From assembly GCA_902785325.1 (NCBI GenBank), contig CACZXZ010000026.1:1-48570 (forward strand): a DNA stretch of 48,570 nt. Reading direction: 5' to 3'. The notes under the pieces were generated by a model. That model had not been told where the DNA came from and did not search any database. It worked only from the letters and a program-made list of their open reading frames with translations. The DNA comes from an uncultured Succinivibrio sp. (GTDB lineage Bacteria; Pseudomonadota; Gammaproteobacteria; Enterobacterales; Succinivibrionaceae). Shown piece by piece: positions 1-11,342 of this stretch (within the stretch, counting starts at the first letter, position 1; every line of letters starts with the position of its first letter). Both the position numbers and the translations under genes were made by a program.

Positions 1-134
1 ACTTGCTGTTCTATATCAGATTTTTAAATGGCGTCTTACGACGCAGGATTTTTATTTGCTTATTGGATAGAGCTCGTTACTGGGCTTTCATAAAAAAAAC
101 AAAAACAATTAGCTTAATTAAAGGTTAAAAAGCC

Positions 135-2408
135 ATGGTAGCTATACGTCAAACCCATAATGCTAGCTTTGATTTTGCTAAGTGGGTTGATGAGTTAAAT
201 TTACAAGAAACTCAAAAAGACACCATTCGTAAAACCAATGATTATGTTTTACGTTGTATTCGCAAAAGCGAAGTAGCTGAAGACTTTGTAGATCCTGAAG
301 ATCTAGTAGCTAAATTTAACCATCTCTCCTCAGAGATTGTAGGTATTTTAATGACCTTGAATATGGATTTACCATCCCTTCAAGTGTCTATCCTATACCC
401 AGCTTTTGAAAGTGGCTTTATCAACCTTGAATCAGTAGGCGAAGTATTTGGCGATAAGATTTCTAATCTTTTACTTTCAGTAAAAGATATGGAAGCTATC
501 CGCTCTTTGCAAACCCTAACCTCTGACAATGCTACTGAAGAGCAAGTAGATAGAGTACGTCGTATGCTACTTGCAATGGTAAAAGATGTTAGAGCCGTAG
601 TCATTAAGCTTGCTGAGCGTATTGCTACCATTCGTTTTTCTAAAAATGAAGATCCTCAAACTCGCTACACTATTGCCAAAGAGATTTCTAATATTTATGC
701 ACCTTTAGCTAACCGCTTAGGTATTGGTCAGTTAAAGTGGGAGCTTGAAGATCTTGCCTTTAAGTTTTTACATCATGACGAGTATGCCCAGATTGCCAAA
801 GATTTAGGGGAAAGACGTCTTGATAGAGAAAACTATATCAATGAGTTTGTTCAAAACTTAGAGCAAACTCTACGCAAAGAAGGTATCAATGCTACCGTCT
901 ATGGTAGACCTAAGCATATTTATAGTATTTACAAAAAGATGCAAAAAAAGCATCTTAAGTTCAATCAACTCTTTGATATTAGAGCAGTACGTGTTGTTGT
1001 AGATACCATTGAAGAGTGTTATGCAGCTTTAGGCATTATCCATACTCATTATGAGCATATTGCTAAAGAATTTGATGACTATATTGCCAATCCAAAACCA
1101 AATGGTTACCAATCTATCCATACTGTAGTTTATGGAAAAGAAAGAAAGGTTGTAGAAGTGCAGATAAGAACACAAGCTATGCATCAATTAGCAGAGCTTG
1201 GTGTTGCAGCTCACTGGAAATATAAAGAAGGCAATGGTCAAAGCCAAGGTGTTGAAGAGCGTATTAACTGGTTACGTAAACTATTATCGTGGCGTGACGA
1301 TATGGTTGAGTCAGGCTCTTTACAAGAGGAATTTAAAAAGCAAGTCTTTGAAAATCGTGTGTACGTATTTACTCCAAATGGTGAAGTAATCGATTTACCA
1401 AATGGAGCAACTCCCCTAGACTTTGCTTATCAAGTACACACTATGATTGGTCACCGTTGTATTGGCGCAAAAGTAGATGGTCGTATTGTGCCATATACTT
1501 ATAAACTAAAGACTGGTGAACAAGTTGAAATTATCACTCAAAAAAATCCTAATCCTTCCCGTGATTGGTTAAAAGCTGACAACGGCTTTTTATTTACTCA
1601 AAAAGCTCGTAATAAGGTTCAGTCTTGGTTTAGAAAGGTTGATTTTGATAAGAACAAGGAAGCTGGCGCTGAAATAGTTGAAAAGGAAGTTGAAAAACTT
1701 GGCTTAAACTTAAATAAAGAGCAAATTACAGCGGTCTTAAAAGAAAAAGTATCTAAATTCAACTTAAGAACTGTCGACGATGTTTTAGCTAATATCGGAT
1801 CTTGTGATATAGGCACTAATGCTATTGTAAGTATTTTCAGTGACTATGTTGAAAAGAGCAATAAGGACAATCAGGATAATCAAGATATCTTAGAGGATAT
1901 CTTAAATAGAAAACCTACTGTTACAGAGCAGATCTTAAAGAAAACCGAGCATAAAAGTGGCATCGTAGTTGAAGGTGTGGGCGATCTGATGACCCATATG
2001 GCCAAGTGCTGTCACCCAATTCCAGGCGATGAGATTGTAGGCTTCGTAACTCAAGGTAGGGGTATTTCTGTTCACAGAAAAGATTGTGAAAAATTACGTC
2101 GCATGATGGCTTTGTACCCTGAGCGCGTGGTAAGTGCTACTTGGGGCGACAATATCCTCGCAACTGGTACTGGCTACACGGTAACCTTACGTGTAGTAGG
2201 CTCTGATTACCCTGGCTTTTTGCGCGATGTAACTACAGTAATTGCCAATGAAAAGATGAATGTCTTAGGGGTTAAATCTCATACAGATCCTTTAAAAGAT
2301 TTGTCTTTAATTGATATTGATTTGCTAGTTATCAGCATTCCAACTTTGCAAAGGGTAATTGCTAAATTAAACGATCTACCAAAAGTTACTTCAGCACAAA
2401 GAATTTAG
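135..2408 (+). CDS. relA: RelA, GTP pyrophosphokinase ((p)ppGpp synthetase I)
   Basis: Ribosome-associated alarmone synthetase of the stringent response; makes (p)ppGpp from ATP and GTP/GDP when uncharged tRNA sits in the A site. The 757 residues match the usual RelA length. The N-terminal hydrolase-like domain lacks an HD pair (LYPAFESG, near residue 90), so this is the synthetase-only RelA type and not SpoT. The synthetase motif EFDDYIANPKPNGYQSIH lies near residues 312-329, with the acidic E-x-D-D signature of RelA. A TGS domain follows (about 406-467), then the conserved Cys motif MAKCCHPIPGDEI (about 620-632) and a C-terminal ACT/RRM domain. The start MVAIRQ matches the E. coli start MVAVRS. 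The next gene is pyrG; the mazG and rlmD seen near relA in enterobacteria are not in the window. Confidence 0.97.
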   Translation: MVAIRQTHNASFDFAKWVDELNLQETQKDTIRKTNDYVLRCIRKSEVAEDFVDPEDLVAKFNHLSSEIVGILMTLNMDLPSLQVSILYPAFESGFINLESVGEVFGDKISNLLLSVKDMEAIRSLQTLTSDNATEEQVDRVRRMLLAMVKDVRAVVIKLAERIATIRFSKNEDPQTRYTIAKEISNIYAPLANRLGIGQLKWELEDLAFKFLHHDEYAQIAKDLGERRLDRENYINEFVQNLEQTLRKEGINATVYGRPKHIYSIYKKMQKKHLKFNQLFDIRAVRVVVDTIEECYAALGIIHTHYEHIAKEFDDYIANPKPNGYQSIHTVVYGKERKVVEVQIRTQAMHQLAELGVAAHWKYKEGNGQSQGVEERINWLRKLLSWRDDMVESGSLQEEFKKQVFENRVYVFTPNGEVIDLPNGATPLDFAYQVHTMIGHRCIGAKVDGRIVPYTYKLKTGEQVEIITQKNPNPSRDWLKADNGFLFTQKARNKVQSWFRKVDFDKNKEAGAEIVEKEVEKLGLNLNKEQITAVLKEKVSKFNLRTVDDVLANIGSCDIGTNAIVSIFSDYVEKSNKDNQDNQDILEDILNRKPTVTEQILKKTEHKSGIVVEGVGDLMTHMAKCCHPIPGDEIVGFVTQGRGISVHRKDCEKLRRMMALYPERVVSATWGDNILATGTGYTVTLRVVGSDYPGFLRDVTTVIANEKMNVLGVKSHTDPLKDLSLIDIDLLVISIPTLQRVIAKLNDLPKVTSAQRI

Positions 2409-2464
2409 TTAAAAATCAATAAGCTACAACGATATTAGAGATTGTTTATTTTTTGAAAGAATAA

Positions 2465-4156
<1,692 letters not shown>

Positions 4157-4158
4157 CG

Positions 4159-4455
4159 ATGAAGTTACTCTCCATAATACTGTTAATTGCCTTTGTAGTT
4201 TTAGGTTACAACGTAATCAAGGGGCAAAACGGTGTTATGGAGTATCGTCAAGTAAGTCAAAAGCTTGATGAAGAAACTTTCAAATCTAAAAAGTTACAAG
4301 CCCGTAACAGAGCTCTTCAAGATGAGATTACCGACTTAAAGCAAGGTAATAAAGTAGTTGAAGAGCTTGCTCGCTCAGAATTAGGCATGGTAAAAAAAGA
4401 CGAAGTTTTTTATCGTGTGATCCCAAAGGAAACTCAAGATCAAAAGAGGAGATAG
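4159..4455 (+). CDS. ftsB: Cell division protein FtsB
   Basis: Small bitopic inner-membrane protein of the divisome that forms the FtsQLB complex. 98 residues: a short cytoplasmic start, one transmembrane helix (about residues 3-21), then a periplasmic coiled coil (about 28-65) and the conserved tail with LARSELGMVKKDEVFYRVIP, which closely follows E. coli FtsB ([21 protein letters not shown]). Its position directly before ispD is the usual gammaproteobacterial order. It begins two bases after the pyrG stop and ends one base before the ispD start, so expression is probably coupled to both. Confidence 0.95.
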   Translation: MKLLSIILLIAFVVLGYNVIKGQNGVMEYRQVSQKLDEETFKSKKLQARNRALQDEITDLKQGNKVVEELARSELGMVKKDEVFYRVIPKETQDQKRR

Positions 4456-4456
4456 A

Positions 4457-5143
4457 GTGTCTATTTCTCCAGTTGACGTGATTGTCCCTGCAGCCGGTGT
4501 CGGTAAAAGAATGAGTTTAGGTTACCCTAAGCAATACGCCAAAATCGGTTCAAAAACAGTTATTGAACACACTATAAGCGCTCTTTTAAGCTCACCTTAT
4601 GTAGCTAATGTAATTGTTGGTATCAATAAAGACGATCCGTATTATGACAGTTTACCTATTGCCTCTAATCCTCGTGTAGTAAAAGGCATTGGTGGCGCTG
4701 AAAGATGCGATACTGTGTTAAATTGCATGGATTTGGCAAGTACTGATTATGTGATGGTGCATGATGCTGCAAGACCACTTTTAAGTGCTTGTGATCTTAA
4801 AAAGTTATATGAAAACGCCACATTGCCAAGTTGCGATGGTGCAATCTTAGCTTGCAAAGTTGCAGATACTATAAAGTATGTAACTGATGGTATCATTGAA
4901 AAAACAGTGGATAGAGCTCCTTTATATAGAGCCTATACCCCACAAATGTTTAAAACAAAATTATTAAAGCAAGCGCTACAAGAGGCTTTTAATAAAGGCT
5001 TTAAAGTTACTGATGATAGCTCAGCTATGGAAATGTGTGGTTATAAAGTTTTAATTGTAGAAGGTAATGCTCAAAACTTTAAGCTTACAACTCCAGACGA
5101 TTTAGCTTTAGCAAAACTCATAATAGGAAATGATGATGTTTAG
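4457..5143 (+). CDS. ispD: IspD, 2-C-methyl-D-erythritol 4-phosphate cytidylyltransferase
   Basis: Third step of the MEP isoprenoid pathway: MEP + CTP gives CDP-ME. 228 residues, normal length. The N-terminal loop [12 protein letters not shown] is the nucleotidyltransferase signature; [10 protein letters not shown] and later DDSSAMEM are family motifs. The start is GTG, supported by GAGGAG at 4446-4451 and by lying one base after the ftsB stop. The CTP substrate is made by pyrG two genes upstream. The 3' end overlaps ispF by 14 nt. Confidence 0.96.
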   Translation: MSISPVDVIVPAAGVGKRMSLGYPKQYAKIGSKTVIEHTISALLSSPYVANVIVGINKDDPYYDSLPIASNPRVVKGIGGAERCDTVLNCMDLASTDYVMVHDAARPLLSACDLKKLYENATLPSCDGAILACKVADTIKYVTDGIIEKTVDRAPLYRAYTPQMFKTKLLKQALQEAFNKGFKVTDDSSAMEMCGYKVLIVEGNAQNFKLTTPDDLALAKLIIGNDDV

Positions 5144-5618
5144 AATTGGTCACGGTTTTGATGTTCACCGTTTTGGGGGCGAAGGTCCTTGTATCTTAGG
5201 TGGTGTTAAAGTTCCTTACGAGCAAGGTTTAATAGCCCATTCAGATGGTGATGTCCTATTGCATGCTATAAGTGATGCGCTTTTAGGTGCTCTTGCCTTA
5301 GGAGATATTGGGCATTTTTACCCAGATAACGATCCTAAATACTTGAATATTGATTCAAGAATTCTTTTAAAAGATGTCTATCAAAAGGTTTTAGCTAAAG
5401 GTTATAAAGTTGTAAATCTTGATGCGACAATTTTAGCTCAAGCTCCTAAAATGGCAGCCTATGAACCAAAGATGATTGAGAATATTGCTCAAGATTTAAA
5501 TCTTGATAAAGATTGTGTTAGTGTAAAGGCTACTACTACCGAGAAATTAGGCTTTACTGGACGAAAAGAAGGTATTGCAGTAGAAGCTGTAGTGCTTTTA
5601 GCTAAATGTGAAAACTAA
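5130..5618 (+). CDS. ispF: IspF, 2-C-methyl-D-erythritol 2,4-cyclodiphosphate synthase
   Basis: MEP pathway cyclase that forms MEcPP with release of CMP. 162 residues, the usual length. [13 protein letters not shown] near the start carries the metal-binding Asp and His; [11 protein letters not shown] supplies the other metal His, and [11 protein letters not shown] is the conserved C-terminal motif. Three ATG codons in a row (5130, 5133, 5136) give M-M-M-F-R-I-G-H; any of them could be used, because E. coli IspF begins MRIGH. All lie inside the ispD end, so translation is coupled. Confidence 0.96.
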   Translation: MMMFRIGHGFDVHRFGGEGPCILGGVKVPYEQGLIAHSDGDVLLHAISDALLGALALGDIGHFYPDNDPKYLNIDSRILLKDVYQKVLAKGYKVVNLDATILAQAPKMAAYEPKMIENIAQDLNLDKDCVSVKATTTEKLGFTGRKEGIAVEAVVLLAKCEN

Positions 5619-5619
5619 G

Positions 5620-6243
5620 ATGAAACTATTTACCTATTTATACGATCTTTTTGAGCGTTTATCCTCTCATAAACTTGCTGTATACATTATGAGTATTAAC
5701 TCTTTTATAGAGTCTATCTTCTGGCCAATTCCAGCAGATGTAATGCTCATTCCTATGTGTATTTATCACCGTAAGAGAGCCTTTTATTATGCTCTTTTAA
5801 CTGTAATTGCCTCTGTATTAGGTGCCATTGTTGGTTATTACTTAGGTTACTATCTTTACGATCCTTATGTTAAAGATGCCATTGCATTCTTCCACTATGA
5901 AAAGAGCATGGAGACTGTAAGAAACTGGCTTGCTAACGAATATGGCATGCTCATGATCTTTGTAGGTGCCTTTACACCTATTCCTTATAAAGTAATTGCT
6001 GTAACTACAGGTGTAGTAGCTTGTGAGAGTATTTTAAACACAGGACATGCTGGCATGCTTGCTATCATTCCTTTTGTGTTGATCTCTTTTGTAGGTCGTG
6101 GCTTAAGATTCTTTTTAGAAGCTATCCTCATTTACTTAGGTGGCGAGAAGATGCAACACGCTATCAAGCGCTATATTGATGGCATAGGTTGGGCCTGTGT
6201 TCTTCTAATTGTGCTATTTATCGTGTATAAGGTCTTATTTTAA
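5620..6243 (+). CDS. yqaA: YqaA-family inner membrane protein (DedA/VTT-like)
   Basis: Integral membrane protein of the SNARE-associated/VTT family; the wider DedA group takes part in lipid carrier flipping, but the YqaA branch has no settled role. About 207 residues with several hydrophobic helices and the family features FIESIFWPIPADVMLIPM near the start and GAFTPIPYKVIAVTTGV in the middle (proline-containing re-entrant loops). A GTG 12 nt upstream is also in frame; the ATG at 5620 is preferred by homology. It starts one base after the ispF stop and precedes nlpD. Confidence 0.85.
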   Translation: MKLFTYLYDLFERLSSHKLAVYIMSINSFIESIFWPIPADVMLIPMCIYHRKRAFYYALLTVIASVLGAIVGYYLGYYLYDPYVKDAIAFFHYEKSMETVRNWLANEYGMLMIFVGAFTPIPYKVIAVTTGVVACESILNTGHAGMLAIIPFVLISFVGRGLRFFLEAILIYLGGEKMQHAIKRYIDGIGWACVLLIVLFIVYKVLF

Positions 6244-6313
6244 AAAAATATTTTCGTATTAGTGGTGCTTTTGTGTAACAATAACTAAAGTTAGATAAAA
6301 GTACTTACTATAT

Positions 6314-7474
6314 ATGAATACCAAATTTAATTTAATTCTATCTACTCTTGCAGCCTTAAGTCTTTTAGTAGGCTGTGTTGATTCTAGCAAACCTAAAACA
6401 GTAGCTACTGTTGAATACGCTAAGCCTGTCCATGTAAATAAAAAGCTTGTCAAAAGACGTGTGTACTCAAATGGTACTGATGCAAGCTCACAAGTCGGCG
6501 TAATCAAGCCTTATAAAGAAGATCCTTCAACTACTACTGTAAGTTCAAGACAACCTGTACCATATGTACCAGAGGATAGTACTACAGTTTCAAGTACTCC
6601 TTTAGTAAATCAAAGTGCTGATACTTACACAGTTAAAAGTGGTGACACTCTATACTCAATTGCCTTTAGATATGGCAAAGATTATCGTCAGTTAGCTTCA
6701 AACAACGGCATTGAAAGTCCTTACAATATTACTGTAGGTCAAGTTCTACAATTAAATAAAGCAACTGCCTCAAGTCTTAAAAAAGAAAGTGCTAAACCAA
6801 AGTACTATATTGTGCAATCTGGAGATACAGCAGTATCCGTTGCTAAAAAGAATAATTTGACTTTATCTCAATTAGTTAAGGCAAATAACCTTAAAAAGCC
6901 ATATAACTTAAAGACAGGTCAAAAATTAAGTTTAGTAGATAAAAAAGGTCAACACTTTGAGGATTTAACCACCCCAAATGTAGTACCTGTTGCAAAGGCA
7001 GCTAAATCTGCCAATACTACTAATACTCAAACTTTAGAGACACCAGAACTAGTACCAGCAAGTGTCAACACTAGTGAGCCTGTAAAGGTAGTTTCAGGTA
7101 AAACTAAGACTGTTTCAGGTGTAACTTGGATGTGGCCTGCTAAAGGCAGAGTAATACACAATTTCTCTAATGAGAATAAAGGTATTGATATTGCAGGTTC
7201 TCGCGGTCAAAACGTGATGGCAGCTTCAGCAGGTCAAGTTGTATACTCAGGTAATGCTTTGCGTGGCTATGGTAATTTAATTATCATCAATCACAATAAT
7301 CAATATCTATCAGCCTATGCTCATAACGATATGTTATTAGTAAAGGAAGGACAAAAGGTTAAACGCGGACAAGTAATTGCCAAGATGGGCTCAACTGATG
7401 CAAGTCAGGTAATGCTACATTTTGAAATTCGTTACAAAGGCAATTCTGTAAATCCAAGAAAATATTTACCATAA
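6314..7474 (+). CDS. nlpD: NlpD, LysM/degenerate M23 lipoprotein, amidase activator
   Basis: Envelope lipoprotein that in E. coli activates the cell-separation amidase AmiC. The signal peptide ends in lipobox LLVG-Cys21. Two LysM peptidoglycan-binding domains are visible (about residues 104-147 and 164-207); E. coli NlpD has one. The C-terminal LytM/M23 domain (about 285-386) lacks the peptidase metal ligands: the usual H-x-x-x-D is NKGID, and the terminal H-x-H is LHF. It is therefore an activator and not a hydrolase, as in known NlpD. It lies directly before rpoS, and in E. coli the main rpoS promoter is inside nlpD. Confidence 0.93.
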   Translation: MNTKFNLILSTLAALSLLVGCVDSSKPKTVATVEYAKPVHVNKKLVKRRVYSNGTDASSQVGVIKPYKEDPSTTTVSSRQPVPYVPEDSTTVSSTPLVNQSADTYTVKSGDTLYSIAFRYGKDYRQLASNNGIESPYNITVGQVLQLNKATASSLKKESAKPKYYIVQSGDTAVSVAKKNNLTLSQLVKANNLKKPYNLKTGQKLSLVDKKGQHFEDLTTPNVVPVAKAAKSANTTNTQTLETPELVPASVNTSEPVKVVSGKTKTVSGVTWMWPAKGRVIHNFSNENKGIDIAGSRGQNVMAASAGQVVYSGNALRGYGNLIIINHNNQYLSAYAHNDMLLVKEGQKVKRGQVIAKMGSTDASQVMLHFEIRYKGNSVNPRKYLP

Positions 7475-7532
7475 CAATAAAAGATAAAAACATATAGCAA
7501 ACAAGATAAGCAAACAAAATTTAAGGACGCTT

Positions 7533-8489
7533 ATGAATAACACTAATTTAAATAATGATCTTGAAAACGTAGGCCGTGAAGATTTTGCTGAGGCAAGCGA
7601 AGATAAGCTAGATAAAAAAAACGATAATAGATTTGCTGACAGCAAGGCAGATTCCTTATCAAGTTACTTTAACACTATCAGAAAATATCCACTTTTATCC
7701 TCAGAGCAAGAAACAGAGATTGGTAAAAAAGCCAAACTTGGGGATAAGCGTTCTATTGATTTGATGATCACTTCAAATCTTAGATTAGTCGTCAAGATTG
7801 CTAAGAATTATCGTGCTCGTGGTGTGCCTTTATTAGATTTAATTGAGGAAGGCAATTTAGGTTTAATCCACGCTGTACAAAAGTTTGAGCCTGAGCGCGG
7901 TTTTAGATTCTCTACCTATGCTACTTGGTGGATTAGACAAAGCATTGAACAGGCTGTCATGATCCAATCAAGACTTGTGCGTTTGCCAGTGCATGTAATT
8001 AAAGATCTAAATGTTATTTTAAAAGCTAAAAAGGCTTTGCAAGAAGAGCATGGTTTATCTGTTTCTATTTCCGATATTGCAAAAGCTGTAGACAGAGATC
8101 CTGAGGAAGTACGCTCCTTATTAGCTTATTTAGATGGCGCAACTCCATTAGATTTAGCCTTTAAGGCAACCGATGAGGATAAGGAAGTATCTATCTTAGA
8201 TATCGTACCAGATACAAAGATGGAAAGTCCTTTTGATCATGTAGATAAAAAAGAAATCGTGCAGATTGTTAAAAACTGGTTTAACAGCCTTACTGAGAAG
8301 CAACAAATGGTAGTGTTATACCGCTTTGGCTTAAATGATGAGGAGGTTTTAACCTTAGAAGAAGTAGGTCAAAAAGTTAATTTAACTCGTGAGCGCGTAA
8401 GACAAATTCAAACTGAAGTCTTAAAGAGTTTACGTAAGACCTTTGAGATGCATGGTATCAATAAGTACACCTTCAAAGAAGTGGAATAA
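7533..8489 (+). CDS. rpoS: RNA polymerase sigma factor RpoS (sigma-38)
   Basis: Stationary-phase and general stress sigma factor. 318 residues. Region 1.2/2 includes [16 protein letters not shown] and the core-binding and -10 recognition stretch [17 protein letters not shown]; region 4 includes [20 protein letters not shown], the -35-binding helix-turn-helix. AAGGA lies just upstream of the ATG. The nlpD-rpoS pair facing mutS is the classic gammaproteobacterial arrangement, which supports RpoS over RpoD or RpoH. The first 45 residues are acidic and lysine-rich, with no clear region 1.1. Confidence 0.96.
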   Translation: MNNTNLNNDLENVGREDFAEASEDKLDKKNDNRFADSKADSLSSYFNTIRKYPLLSSEQETEIGKKAKLGDKRSIDLMITSNLRLVVKIAKNYRARGVPLLDLIEEGNLGLIHAVQKFEPERGFRFSTYATWWIRQSIEQAVMIQSRLVRLPVHVIKDLNVILKAKKALQEEHGLSVSISDIAKAVDRDPEEVRSLLAYLDGATPLDLAFKATDEDKEVSILDIVPDTKMESPFDHVDKKEIVQIVKNWFNSLTEKQQMVVLYRFGLNDEEVLTLEEVGQKVNLTRERVRQIQTEVLKSLRKTFEMHGINKYTFKEVE

Positions 8490-8492
8490 TCT

Positions 8493-8533
8493 TTTAAACT
8501 AAGCTTCAAAGTTGCTTTGAAGCTTAGTTTAAA
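8493..8533. terminator. Bidirectional terminator between rpoS and mutS
   Basis: Perfect 19-bp inverted repeat with a 3-nt loop (8512-8514), between two convergent genes. The outer bases are T-rich on one side and A-rich on the other, so each transcript ends in U residues. Seen in sequence. Confidence 0.85.
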
Positions 8534-8549
8534 TCCTTTCTTAAAACAT

Positions 8550-11135
8550 TTATTCTTTAATTAAAGCTTTTAAATCATAAAGTAAGTTTAAGGCATCCCT
8601 TGGAGTTAACTCGTTGATGTCTATAGCTTTAAGCTTTTGTTCAACTTCACTAGGCTTTACTTTTTCAACTATCTTTTCAATCACTTGAGACTCTGTAGTT
8701 TTTGAAGATTGAGTATCTTTAGTAACAGCTTTAGCTTTAACTTCTTTTGAGCTTATAGTTTGAATTTTTTGAATATAGTCTTTAGCTTTAGTAATGATGT
8801 CTTCAGGTAAACCTGCAAGCTTACCAACTTCCACTGCGTAAGAGTAGTTTTGACTACCACTACAAGCTTGATATAAGAACACAATCTTGCCTAAGCATTC
8901 ACTTGCTTTAAAGCAGATATTCTCAAGATTTGGATATGTGTCAGAGAGCTTTGCAATCTCAGGATAATGTGTTGCAAATAAAGTAAAGCAGTTGATAGTA
9001 GAGCACATGTGCTCAGCAATAGCTAAGGCCAAAGCTCCACCTTCGTAAGTGGAGGTTCCACGACCAATCTCATCCATAAGCACTAAAGAGTTTACAGTAG
9101 CGTTATTGATGATAGAGGATGTCTCTTCCATTTCTACCATAAAGGTAGAGCGACCAGAGATTAGATCGTCTGAGGCACCAATTCTTGTGAATATTCTATC
9201 GATATTACCAATGATAGCTTCTCGTGCTGGAACAAAAGATCCTATTCTTGCCATAATGCTAATTAAGGCAGTTTGTCTCATGTAGGTAGATTTACCACCC
9301 ATGTTAGGACCTGTAATGACAAGCATATTCTTTTGGCTTAAATCAATGGAGTTAGCCACAAAAGGTGTGTCAGTTAATGTTTCAATTACAGGATGACGAC
9401 CATCTACAATTTTAAGCTCATGATTATTAGTAAGCACAGGTCTTACATAATTTCTATCTTTAGCAATGATTGCAAAGGAGGTTAATACATCTAAAAGTGC
9501 AATTAAGGAAGATAAAGTAATTAACTCATTGATGCTTTGCTGTAGCGTTTTCACAATCTCAATAAAGATTTGAGTTTCAAGAGCTAAAGCACGCTCTTGA
9601 GCAGACAAGGCTTTTTGCTCAAGCTCTTTTAATTCTGGAGTGATATATCTTTCGTTATTCTTTAGAGTTTGACGTCTTATATAGTAGTCAGGTACTTTAT
9701 CTGCTTGAGCTTTAGATACTTCAATATAAAAGCCGTGAACAGAGTTATAGTTTACTTTTAGGGTAGGAATACCAGTTTGCTCTTTTTCCCGTTGCTCAAT
9801 TTCATTAAGCAGTGCTTCAGATCCATTCATCAAATCGCGAAGCTCATCAAGCTCACTATTGTAGCCTGGTGCAATCACATTACCATCCCGTAAAAGGGTT
9901 GATGGATTGTCTTGAATACTTACTTTAAGTAAGTTGTAAACTTCAGTTAAAGGATTTAAGTTTTGATTAAAGCTTATTAAAGCATCCTTTGAGCTTGCAG
10001 CTAACAGCTCTTTTAACTTAGGAATGACACTTAATGAATCTCTTAAAGTTGAGAGATCTTTAGGACGGGAAGAGCATAGACCTATTCTTGCGCTAATACG
10101 CTGAATATCACCAATACTTTGTAGAATTTGCTCAATAGGCTCTATAGCTGTATCTTTTAAAGCTTCAACTAAATCTAAACGACGATTAACCTCGTTATTG
10201 TCACGCAGAGGTTGTACTATCATTTGGCGTAGGAGTCTTTGACCCATTGGGGTTGAAGCCCCTTCAAGAACACTGATTAGAGAGCCTTGTTTTTCACCTT
10301 TTAAATTTGACAATAACTCAAGATTCTTTTGGGCGGTATTATCTAGTAATACAAAACTAGAGTTGTCGTCTCTACTAATCTTTGTAATATGCTCAAGTGG
10401 TACATTTTGAGTGCCTTTAACATAAGTAAGTAGGGCACCAGCTGCACAAATACCATCTTCAAGATCTTCAATATCAAAACCAAATAAGCTATTAGTATTA
10501 AATTGTTTACAAAGCTCTTTATAGCAAGTTTGCAGATCAAAGTTCCATGGTGCTAGAGCCTTTTTAGAGCTAATGCTATCAATGATATTTCTATAAGCAA
10601 AGTTTTCAGGGTAAACAATTTCAATAGGACTTACTTTCTCAAGATATAGCTGTAATTCTTTCAAGTCGCTACATAAAGCTACTTTAAATAAGCCTGAACC
10701 TAAGGATAGGTAAGAAAAGCCAAAGTAGTTTTTGCCTTTATAAACACAAGCAATTAAGTTGTCTTGCTGATCTGGGGCAATACCCTCATCAGTTACAGTA
10801 CCTGGAGTAATGATTTTTGAAACTTCTCTTACCATGTTTTTGCCAGGAGTGCCTTTTTGCTCGCATATAACGCAAGACTCACCCATCTTAATTAGTCTTG
10901 CAATATAGTTATCTACAGCATGGAAAGGCACTCCTGCCATTGGAATAGGCTCGCCGTTATTAGTGCCACGGCGGGTAAGAGTCAAGTCAAGTAATCTTGC
11001 AATCTTTTTAGCATCGTCATAGAACAATTCATAGAAGTCACCTAAGCGATACAACACTAAAGTGTCTGGGTATTTTGCCTTGATTTCAAGGTATTGGCGC
11101 ATCATTGGAGTGGCGTTTTTGATTAAATCTTCCAT
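8550..11135 (-). CDS. mutS: DNA mismatch repair protein MutS
   Basis: Mismatch-recognising ATPase of methyl-directed repair. 861 residues, full length. Near the N-terminus the mismatch-wedging motif appears as GDFYELFYDDA. The ATPase domain has the Walker A GPNMGGKSTYMRQ near residues 606-618, followed by the STFMVEM and DEIGRGTSTYEG (Walker B) signatures and FATHYPE. The C-terminal region (about 780-861) is lysine-rich and ends in a helical tail. It converges on rpoS and diverges from recA. No strong Shine-Dalgarno sequence is visible before the ATG. Confidence 0.97.
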   Translation of the reverse strand: MEDLIKNATPMMRQYLEIKAKYPDTLVLYRLGDFYELFYDDAKKIARLLDLTLTRRGTNNGEPIPMAGVPFHAVDNYIARLIKMGESCVICEQKGTPGKNMVREVSKIITPGTVTDEGIAPDQQDNLIACVYKGKNYFGFSYLSLGSGLFKVALCSDLKELQLYLEKVSPIEIVYPENFAYRNIIDSISSKKALAPWNFDLQTCYKELCKQFNTNSLFGFDIEDLEDGICAAGALLTYVKGTQNVPLEHITKISRDDNSSFVLLDNTAQKNLELLSNLKGEKQGSLISVLEGASTPMGQRLLRQMIVQPLRDNNEVNRRLDLVEALKDTAIEPIEQILQSIGDIQRISARIGLCSSRPKDLSTLRDSLSVIPKLKELLAASSKDALISFNQNLNPLTEVYNLLKVSIQDNPSTLLRDGNVIAPGYNSELDELRDLMNGSEALLNEIEQREKEQTGIPTLKVNYNSVHGFYIEVSKAQADKVPDYYIRRQTLKNNERYITPELKELEQKALSAQERALALETQIFIEIVKTLQQSINELITLSSLIALLDVLTSFAIIAKDRNYVRPVLTNNHELKIVDGRHPVIETLTDTPFVANSIDLSQKNMLVITGPNMGGKSTYMRQTALISIMARIGSFVPAREAIIGNIDRIFTRIGASDDLISGRSTFMVEMEETSSIINNATVNSLVLMDEIGRGTSTYEGGALALAIAEHMCSTINCFTLFATHYPEIAKLSDTYPNLENICFKASECLGKIVFLYQACSGSQNYSYAVEVGKLAGLPEDIITKAKDYIQKIQTISSKEVKAKAVTKDTQSSKTTESQVIEKIVEKVKPSEVEQKLKAIDINELTPRDALNLLYDLKALIKE

Positions 11136-11284
11136 GGTAGTCTAGGTGCAAAAAAAAACTTAGTTAAGTAGCAAAAAATGAAATATTCAGTAAGAACATA
11201 GAGAAATAACTATATTATAATTCCTAAAATCAAAATGTTAAAATCTATTATACGAATACAAAGTATTTATACATAAAAAATACA

Positions 11285-11313
11285 TTGACAAATGTATAAA
11301 AATTAACTACCAT
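11285..11313 (+). promoter_or_regulatory. Candidate recA promoter with repeated TGTATAA elements
   Basis: TTGACA (11285-11290) is a consensus -35; TACCAT (11308-11313), 17 bp downstream, is a poor -10. The -35 sits in the imperfect palindrome TACATTGACAAATGTA (11281-11296). ATGTATAAAAA occurs twice, at 11292-11302 and 11312-11322, with an inverted relative (TTATACAT) upstream. No canonical LexA box (CTGT-N8-ACAG) occurs in 11136-11342. Confidence 0.45.
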
Positions 11314-11342
11314 GTATAAAAACGAGTTTAGGAGACACTATT

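Noticed and set aside
31-44. Small hairpin GCGTC-TTAC-GACGC followed by a T-run, near the left edge
   Set aside because: Could be the terminator of the upstream gene, but the stem is only 5 bp and the upstream context is missing.
135-2408. Bifunctional SpoT/Rel
   Set aside because: No HD motif in the N-terminal domain and an E-x-D-D synthetase motif, both typical of RelA.
6314-7474. NlpD as an active M23 endopeptidase
   Set aside because: Metal ligands are missing (NKGID, LHF), as in known amidase-activating NlpD proteins.
11281-11296. TACATTGACAAATGTA as the LexA box of recA
   Set aside because: It does not fit the gammaproteobacterial consensus CTGT-N8-ACAG; kept only as a candidate regulatory palindrome.
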